The position numbers and the translations under genes were made by a program. The notes under the pieces were generated by a model, which was not told where the DNA came from, searched no databases, and was given only the letters and a program-made list of their open reading frames with translations. A stretch of 64,000 bases of DNA from Sphingomonas sp. LY29 (GTDB lineage: Bacteria; Pseudomonadota; Alphaproteobacteria; Sphingomonadales; Sphingomonadaceae), in NCBI RefSeq assembly GCF_035593985.1, contig NZ_CP141587.1, positions 2,230,001-2,294,000 of the forward strand, read 5' to 3'. Shown piece after piece: positions 57,147-64,000 of this stretch (position 1 is its first letter; every line of letters starts with the position of its first letter).

Positions 57147-58422
57147 GCCAGCGGATCGGAAGACCCGCCGCGGCAAGGCCAAGGCCCCACAGCGTCGCTT
57201 CGAGCCCTGCGCCGACGAACATCAGCAGCGAGTAGATGAGCGCCAGGCCGGCGACGATCAGCCACGGACCCATCACGCCGAGGCGAAGCGCGGCGGTCGA
57301 GCAGACGGTGTAGAGCACGAGGCTGGCAACGGTCGATACGAGCGCGATGAACTTGTAGACCTCGACGAAGCTTTCCGAAGAACTGGCCAGCACGAGCAGC
57401 GTGGCGATGCTTGCGCCGACGAGCAGCGATCCGGTAGGCGCACCCGCTGCATTGGCGCGGCGGAACAGCGGCGGAAGGTCGTTGGCGCTGGCGAGCGAGC
57501 GGCCAACCTCCGCCGACAGCAGGAGCAACGCGTTGCAGGTGCCGAAGGCGCTGATCGCAGCGATGACCGCGACGACCGCACCTGCGCCCGATCCAAGGAT
57601 CGGCGAGATGGCGTCGGCGAAGGGCGCGCTGCTATCGGCGGCGATCGCGCTGGGGAGCAGCATCAGTGCGGCGACGGTCGCGGTGAGGTAGATCAGGCCG
57701 GTAAAGCCGGTGCCGAGGATCGTCGCGCGCGGGACGGTGTGGCTCGCGTCGTCGGTGACGTTGGCGACGACGGTCGCGGATTCGAAGCCGGTCAGCGAAA
57801 ATAGCATCAGCGCCGCGGCGGCGGCGATGCCGGCGACGGTGATCGGGACCGGGGCGAGTTGTTCGACCGGCTGGCCGGTGCCGAAGCGCGCGGCGACGAG
57901 GATGACGACGGCGAACAGGGGGATAATCTTGATCAGCGTGGCGGCAAGCTGGACCCAGCCCGCCGACCGGGCCCCGGCGAGGTTGACCATCGTCAGGATG
58001 GCGATCGTGCCGAGCGCGACGATGGTCAGGCCGATGCCTGATCCCGCGGCCGGAACGACGAAGCCGATCGCCCCCGCGACCGCGACCGCGACGGCGGCGA
58101 CCCCGGTCCATTGCGAGATGAGGTAGCTCCACATCGTCACGAAGGCGGCGGTGTCGCCAAATGCGCTGCGGACATAGACGAACGGTCCGCCGGGGATTCG
58201 ACCGGCAAGCCGCGCGAAAGCGATAGCTAGGCACATCGTTCCCGCGATCGTCAGCGCGAAGGCGGCGACGAGGTTGGGACCGAACGGCGCCAGCGTCGTG
58301 GGCAGCAAGTATATGCCCGATCCGATCATCGTGCCGATGACCATGGCCGCGCTCATCGCGCCGCCAAGTCGCTTGGCGGGGGGAAGGACGGGAAGCGGCG
58401 GCGTGTCGGTAAGATCGGTCAT
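57085..58422 (-). CDS. APC-family amino acid permease
   Basis: From ATG 58422 (MTDLTDTPPLPVLPPAKRLG) the protein is 445 residues with about 12 membrane spans. GTMIGSGIYLLPTTLAPFG is the conserved first-helix motif of APC transporters, and GGPFVYVRSAFGDTAAFVTM, and FSLTGFESATVVANVTDDA, are typical of helix 3 and helix 6. It is related to arginine/agmatine and amino acid antiporters; the substrate is not clear. A start at 58515 would add a poorly protein-like 31 residues. Its 3' end overlaps the Rieske gene tail to tail. Confidence 0.88.
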   Translation of the reverse strand: MTDLTDTPPLPVLPPAKRLGGAMSAAMVIGTMIGSGIYLLPTTLAPFGPNLVAAFALTIAGTMCLAIAFARLAGRIPGGPFVYVRSAFGDTAAFVTMWSYLISQWTGVAAVAVAVAGAIGFVVPAAGSGIGLTIVALGTIAILTMVNLAGARSAGWVQLAATLIKIIPLFAVVILVAARFGTGQPVEQLAPVPITVAGIAAAAALMLFSLTGFESATVVANVTDDASHTVPRATILGTGFTGLIYLTATVAALMLLPSAIAADSSAPFADAISPILGSGAGAVVAVIAAISAFGTCNALLLLSAEVGRSLASANDLPPLFRRANAAGAPTGSLLVGASIATLLVLASSSESFVEVYKFIALVSTVASLVLYTVCSTAALRLGVMGPWLIVAGLALIYSLLMFVGAGLEATLWGLGLAAAGLPIRWLSRRFATIPAAETVPTAPRE

Positions 58423-58502
58423 CGCCGGCGCTTTGCATTGCGCGGCGGGGTTGGCAATCGGCGATCCGCCGCTTAACCGCCGCGACGAACTTCGAGGGGA
58501 GT

Positions 58503-59444
58503 ATGATGCGCGCATTTCTGTTTCCGGGGCAGGGGAGCCAGTCGGTCGGCATGGGCGATGACCTGTCGCAGGCCAGTGCCGTCGCCCGCGACGTCTTCGG
58601 CGAGGTCGACGAGGCGCTCGGCCAGAGCCTGTTCCGCCTGATGCGCGAAGGCCCCGAGGACGACCTCAAGCTGACCGAAAATGCGCAGCCGGCGATCATG
58701 GCGAATGCGATGGCGGTGTTCACCGTGCTGACGCGCGAGGGCGGCGTCTCGTTGGAGAAGGCCGCCGATTTCGTCGCCGGGCACAGCCTTGGCGAATATA
58801 GCGCGCTGTGCGCGGCGGGGACGTTCGACCTGGCGACCACGGCGCGGCTGCTCAAGCTGCGCGGACAGGCGATGCAGGCGGCGGTCCCGGTCGGCGTCGG
58901 CGCGATGGCCGCGCTGTTGGGTGCCGACATCGCGCTTGCGCAGAAGATCGCCGATGCGGCGGCCGAGGGCGAAGTGTGCACCGTCGCCAACGACAATGAT
59001 CCGAGCCAGGTCGTGCTGTCGGGTCACAAGGGCGCGATCGACCGCGCGGTGGCGCTGGCCAAGGAAATGGGCGCCAAGCGTGCGGTGCTGCTGCCGGTGT
59101 CGGCGCCGTTTCACTGCCCGTTGATGCAGCCTGCCGCCGACGCGATGGCCGAAGCGCTTGGCCGGACCGAGTTATTGCCGCCGCACGTGCCGCTTTATGC
59201 CAACGTCACCGCTTCGCACGTCAGCGATCCCGCGACGATCCGCGAGCTGCTGGTCGAGCAGGTCACCGGCATGGTGCGTTGGCGCGAGAGCATCGCCAAC
59301 ATGGTGTCGGCGGGGGTCGAGGAATTCGTTGAGCTGGGCGGCAAGGTGCTTGGCCCGATGGTCAAGCGGATCGCGCCCGAGGCGAAGGTGACGAGCATCG
59401 TCACGATCGACGATATCGAAGCGCTTGCGAAGGAGATTGGATGA
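58503..59444 (+). CDS. fabD: malonyl-CoA:ACP transacylase
   Basis: The 313-residue enzyme has FLFPGQGSQSVGMG at the N-terminus and the active-site GHSLGEYSAL with Ser95. SAPFHCPLMQPAADAM carries the catalytic His and NVTASHVSDPATIRELL follows. It loads malonyl groups onto acyl carrier protein for fatty acid synthesis. GAGGGGAGT precedes ATG 58503 (or 58506). It overlaps fabG by 4 bases. Confidence 0.96.
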   Translation: MMRAFLFPGQGSQSVGMGDDLSQASAVARDVFGEVDEALGQSLFRLMREGPEDDLKLTENAQPAIMANAMAVFTVLTREGGVSLEKAADFVAGHSLGEYSALCAAGTFDLATTARLLKLRGQAMQAAVPVGVGAMAALLGADIALAQKIADAAAEGEVCTVANDNDPSQVVLSGHKGAIDRAVALAKEMGAKRAVLLPVSAPFHCPLMQPAADAMAEALGRTELLPPHVPLYANVTASHVSDPATIRELLVEQVTGMVRWRESIANMVSAGVEEFVELGGKVLGPMVKRIAPEAKVTSIVTIDDIEALAKEIG

Positions 59445-60181
59445 TGTTCGACCTTAGCGGAATGACCGCGCTGGTGACCGGCGCGAGCGGCGGACTTGGC
59501 AGCGCGATCGCCAAGGCGCTGAGCGCGCAGGGTGCGCGGCTGGCGGTGTCGGGATCGAACGTCGACAAGCTCAACAGCTTCGCGGCCGGCCTTGGCGGAG
59601 ACCATGTCGCGCTGCCATGCAACCTGTCCGATGGGGCGGCGGTCGATGCGCTGGTTCCGCAGGCGGTCGAAGCGCTCGGCAAGATCGACATCCTGGTCAA
59701 CAATGCCGGGATCACGCGCGACAATTTGACGATGCGGATGAAGGACGACGAGTTTTCTGAGGTCATCCGCGTCAATCTGGAAGCCGCGTTTCGCCTGATG
59801 CGCGCCGCGACCAAGCCGATGATGAAGGCGCGCTTCGGCCGGATCGTGTCGATCACCTCCGTCGTTGGTGTCACCGGCAATCCGGGGCAGGCGAATTACG
59901 TCGCGTCGAAGGCGGGCCTGATCGGCATGTCGAAAGCGATCGCACAGGAAGTCGCGAGCCGCGGGATTACCGTCAATTGTGTCGCACCTGGCTTCATGAC
60001 CTCGGCAATGACCGACGCGCTCAACGATGCGCAGAAGGCCGCGATCCTGTCGAAGATCCCGACCGGCGCGATGGGCGTCGGCGAGGACATCGGCGCGGCG
60101 GTCGTCTATCTGGCGTCGAAAGAGGCAGGCTACGTCACCGGGCAGACGCTTCACGTCAACGGCGGGATGGCGATGCCGTAA
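59441..60181 (+). CDS. fabG: 3-oxoacyl-ACP reductase
   Basis: This 246-residue SDR protein has [15 protein letters not shown] (NADPH binding), [19 protein letters not shown], the catalytic Ser of [14 protein letters not shown] with [15 protein letters not shown] (Tyr, Lys), and the ending [15 protein letters not shown]. It reduces 3-oxoacyl-ACP in fatty acid elongation. The overlap with fabD shows co-transcription. Unlike many bacteria, no acpP follows; the next gene is dnaK with its own promoter. Confidence 0.96.
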   Translation: MMFDLSGMTALVTGASGGLGSAIAKALSAQGARLAVSGSNVDKLNSFAAGLGGDHVALPCNLSDGAAVDALVPQAVEALGKIDILVNNAGITRDNLTMRMKDDEFSEVIRVNLEAAFRLMRAATKPMMKARFGRIVSITSVVGVTGNPGQANYVASKAGLIGMSKAIAQEVASRGITVNCVAPGFMTSAMTDALNDAQKAAILSKIPTGAMGVGEDIGAAVVYLASKEAGYVTGQTLHVNGGMAMP

Positions 60182-60196
60182 GGGCAAGTCCACGCC

Positions 60197-60224
60197 CTTG
60201 TCGCCCGGAAACACACACCTATAT
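60197..60224 (+). promoter_or_regulatory. heat-shock (sigma32/RpoH) type promoter for dnaK
   Basis: CTTG (60197-60200) and CCTATAT (60218-60224) are spaced by 17 bases, matching the alphaproteobacterial RpoH consensus. It lies 68 bases before the dnaK start in the fabG-dnaK gap. It is consistent with heat-inducible expression of dnaK-dnaJ. Confidence 0.7.
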
Positions 60225-60291
60225 CGCCCATGCAATTCAATACGCGGGCGCATCGAACGTGAGCGCCGCGTTCAGTAGAGGGCAAGTAACT

Positions 60292-62235
<1,944 letters not shown>

Positions 62236-62258
62236 TTGCGGCAATGGCCGTTCGTTCG

Positions 62259-62320
62259 GGGCCTGTCACCGGATCGCTCGCCACCCGCACGAAGTGGCGC
62301 AGCGGTCGGGTGACGGGCCC
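62259..62320 (+). promoter_or_regulatory. long-range hairpin in the dnaK-dnaJ gap
   Basis: GGGCCTGTCACC (62259-62270) pairs with GGTGACGGGCCC (62309-62320) over 12 positions with one T-G wobble. Inside, CGCCAC (62279-62284) and GTGGCG (62294-62299) form a second 6-bp stem. The dnaJ ribosome-binding site (62328-62337) is just outside. It may act in RNA processing or adjust DnaJ synthesis relative to DnaK. Confidence 0.5.
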
Positions 62321-62343
62321 GGTTCGTGAGGGGTGGGAAAGCA

Positions 62344-63468
62344 GTGAGCGTGGTTGAGACCGATTATTACGAACTTCTTGGCGTCTCGCGCGATGCCGAC
62401 GGCGCGACGATCAAGTCCGCGTACCGGCGGCTGGCGATGGAATGCCATCCGGACCGGCACGGTGGCTGCACCGAGCAGGAAGCCAAGTTCAAGTCGCTGA
62501 GCGAAGCCTACGACTGCCTGAAGGATCCGCAGAAGCGCGCCGCATACGACCGCTTCGGCCATGCTGCCTTCCAGCAGGGCGGCGGTGGCAATCCGTTCGG
62601 CGGCGGGCAGGGCTTCGACGGCTTTTCCGATATCTTCTCCTCGATCTTCGGCGAATTCATGGATCCGCGGGCGCAACGCGCCACCGCGGCGCGCGGATCG
62701 GACCTGCGCTATGATCTGGAACTGACGCTGGAGGAAGCGTTCGCGGGGACCGAGAAGACGATCGCGATCCAGTCGCTCAGCGGCTGCGAGGCGTGCAATT
62801 CGTCAGGCTCGCGCGGCCACAGCGCGCCGCAGACCTGCACCACCTGCAACGGCGCGGGCAAGGTTCGCGCGAAGCAGGGCTTCTTCGTGGTCGAGCGCGG
62901 CTGTCCGACCTGCATGGGGTCGGGTGAAGTCGTCGCCGATCCGTGCGGCGCCTGTGGTGGTGAAGGTCGCGCGCTCAAGAGCCGCAAATTGAGCGTCAAC
63001 ATTCCCGCCGGCGTCGATGACGGCACCCGTATTCGCGTCGCCAGCGAAGGCGAAGCGGGGGTCCGCGGTGCGGGGTCAGGCGACCTCTACCTGTTCGTCC
63101 ACCTGAAGCGGCACGCGCTGTTCGTTCGCGAGGGAACGACGCTGATCGCCGAGGCGCCGATCAGTTTCACCACGGCCTCGCTCGGCGGGCAGATTTCGAT
63201 TCCCGGGATCGACGGTGCGCGGATCGACATCAAGATCCCGGCCGGCATTCAGTCCGGCGAGCAATTGCGTCAGCGGGGCGCTGGCATGAGCGTGCTTCAG
63301 GGCCGCGGTCGCGGCGACCTGATCACCCGCATCCTGGTCGAGACGCCGACCAAGCTCAGCAAGGAGCAGAAGGCGATCCTCGAACAATTCCGCGCGACCG
63401 AGACGGGTGACGAATGTCCGGCTAGCAAGGGTTTCTTCGGCCGGATCCGCCACCTGTTCGAAGGCTGA
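62344..63468 (+). CDS. dnaJ: chaperone protein DnaJ (Hsp40)
   Basis: From GTG 62344 the protein is 374 residues: the J domain with HPD (residues 35-37 in MECHPDRHG), a Gly/Phe-rich linker (GGGGNPFGGGQGFDGF), four zinc-binding Cys repeats (CEACNSSG, CTTCNGAG, CPTCMGSG, CGACGGEG), and the C-terminal substrate-binding domain. GAGGGGTGGG lies at 62328-62337. An in-frame GTG at 62326 is too close to that site. DnaJ stimulates DnaK ATPase. A structured 108-base gap separates it from dnaK. Confidence 0.97.
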   Translation: MSVVETDYYELLGVSRDADGATIKSAYRRLAMECHPDRHGGCTEQEAKFKSLSEAYDCLKDPQKRAAYDRFGHAAFQQGGGGNPFGGGQGFDGFSDIFSSIFGEFMDPRAQRATAARGSDLRYDLELTLEEAFAGTEKTIAIQSLSGCEACNSSGSRGHSAPQTCTTCNGAGKVRAKQGFFVVERGCPTCMGSGEVVADPCGACGGEGRALKSRKLSVNIPAGVDDGTRIRVASEGEAGVRGAGSGDLYLFVHLKRHALFVREGTTLIAEAPISFTTASLGGQISIPGIDGARIDIKIPAGIQSGEQLRQRGAGMSVLQGRGRGDLITRILVETPTKLSKEQKAILEQFRATETGDECPASKGFFGRIRHLFEG

Positions 63469-63469
63469 T

Positions 63470-64000
63470 CTACTCGGCGTCTTCCAGAATGTCGGGAAGC
63501 CGCCGGGCTACCGTCGCCAGCGTGTAGGGCTTCTGAAGGACGATTCGCGCCAAGTGACGGTCGGGCAGGCGCGCCTGCTCGCCATAGCCGGTCGCGAACA
63601 TGAACGGGATGCCGAGATCGTCGAGACGGTCCGCAATCGCGAAGCTGTTCGAATCGCCGAGGTTGATGTCGAGGATGGCGACGTCGGGCTTATGCTTGTC
63701 GATGGTGACGATCGCGCCGGGGACGGTCGGTTCGCTCAGCACTTCGCCCGCACCGAGGCGAGTCAGCACGTCCTCAGCGTCGAGGGCGATGATCAGGCTG
63801 TCCTCGACGAGAAGGACCTTCCTTCCTCCCAGCAAGTCGGGCGTCTTCTTCTCCGCAATCGTCCGCGACCGCGCGTGGGGAAGGCTGATTTCCTTATGCT
63901 TTTCCGGGTCGTCGCTAACGACGATGTGATTGCCGGGAATGACGAAGCGGGCAGTGAAGCCGTCGGCAGCGTAATCGACATCGGAAGTGCCGCCCAAGTC
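63470..64000 (-). CDS. C-terminal part of a hybrid sensor kinase (receiver domain), truncated by window
   Basis: The frame enters from the right edge and ends at 63470, giving at least 176 residues. The first 25 (DLGGTSDVDYAADGFTARFVI) look like the last strands of an HWE-type histidine kinase domain. A complete receiver domain follows: KVLLVEDSLIIALDAEDVLT, the phospho-acceptor Asp in PDVAILDINLGDSN, FATGYGEQARL, and Lys in VLQKPY. Hybrid kinases pass phosphate to a partner; the sensor part is outside the window. It is convergent with dnaJ, one base apart. Confidence 0.85.
   Translation of the reverse strand, partial: DLGGTSDVDYAADGFTARFVIPGNHIVVSDDPEKHKEISLPHARSRTIAEKKTPDLLGGRKVLLVEDSLIIALDAEDVLTRLGAGEVLSEPTVPGAIVTIDKHKPDVAILDINLGDSNSFAIADRLDDLGIPFMFATGYGEQARLPDRHLARIVLQKPYTLATVARRLPDILEDAE

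Overview
The window looks like a sphingomonad (Alphaproteobacteria, Sphingomonas/Sphingomicrobium-like) chromosome that carries the right-hand part of an integrated phage genome. Support for the host assignment: high GC throughout, a DUF6456-type protein, an RpoH-type promoter of the alphaproteobacterial form in front of dnaK, a leucine-degradation cluster, and a small intergenic repeat of the kind common in sphingomonads. The exact genus cannot be read from the sequence.

Bases 1 to about 29,415 are prophage. The left edge and the integrase lie outside the window. Genes 2-5394 form a tightly overlapped early module: small unknown proteins, a RusA-type resolvase, a DUF1376 replication protein, a T7-gp4-like primase-helicase split over two reading frames, a DUF6456-like protein and a DNA methyltransferase. 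Genes 5616-8551 hold small proteins, a terminase small-subunit-like protein, the PBSX-family terminase large subunit and a pair of related small proteins. Genes 8552-23078 are the virion module of a short-tailed (podovirus-like) phage: portal, a beta-helix tailspike candidate, scaffold, SU10-type capsid, an HNH homing endonuclease, a collagen-like protein, adaptor, stabilisation-type protein, collar-domain protein, S74-like protein, an M15 peptidase domain stranded in a +1 frame, and an 841-residue ejection-protein candidate. No sheath, tail tube or tape measure is visible. A tail fibre with an SGNH/sialate-esterase domain (23335-25101) is flanked by two tiny minus-strand genes. The lysis block (25357-27762) has several membrane proteins, a GH24 lysozyme and a spanin pair. 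A minus-strand cassette of four small genes (27751-29232) ends at a duplicated tRNA 3' end (29371-29415), read as attR in a tRNA-Ala gene.

From 29,416 the host chromosome resumes: SulP transporter, glycine-zipper protein, nitronate-monooxygenase-like enzyme, SH3 protein, thiolase, isovaleryl-CoA dehydrogenase, ChrA, three small minus-strand genes among four copies of an intergenic repeat, a dihaem cytochrome c, M13 peptidase, methylcrotonyl-CoA carboxylase (both subunits, with bioB and an acyltransferase between them), an HSD10-like dehydrogenase and CysQ. Then come a MarR-type and two XRE-type regulators around tRNA-Val, a DUF6456 protein, a GST, rplI-rpsR-rpsF, an LprI-like protein, a Rieske oxygenase convergent with an APC permease, fabD-fabG, dnaK-dnaJ and the end of a hybrid sensor kinase.

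Functionally, isovaleryl-CoA dehydrogenase, both MCC subunits, biotin synthase, thiolase and the short-chain dehydrogenase fit branched-chain amino acid and acyl-CoA catabolism. The most unusual signals are the two +1-frame breaks in phage genes, both resolvable at a UUU codon; a hairpin that covers the Shine-Dalgarno of the collagen-like gene; regularly spaced operator-like repeats beside the two XRE-type regulators; and a structured dnaK-dnaJ intergenic region.
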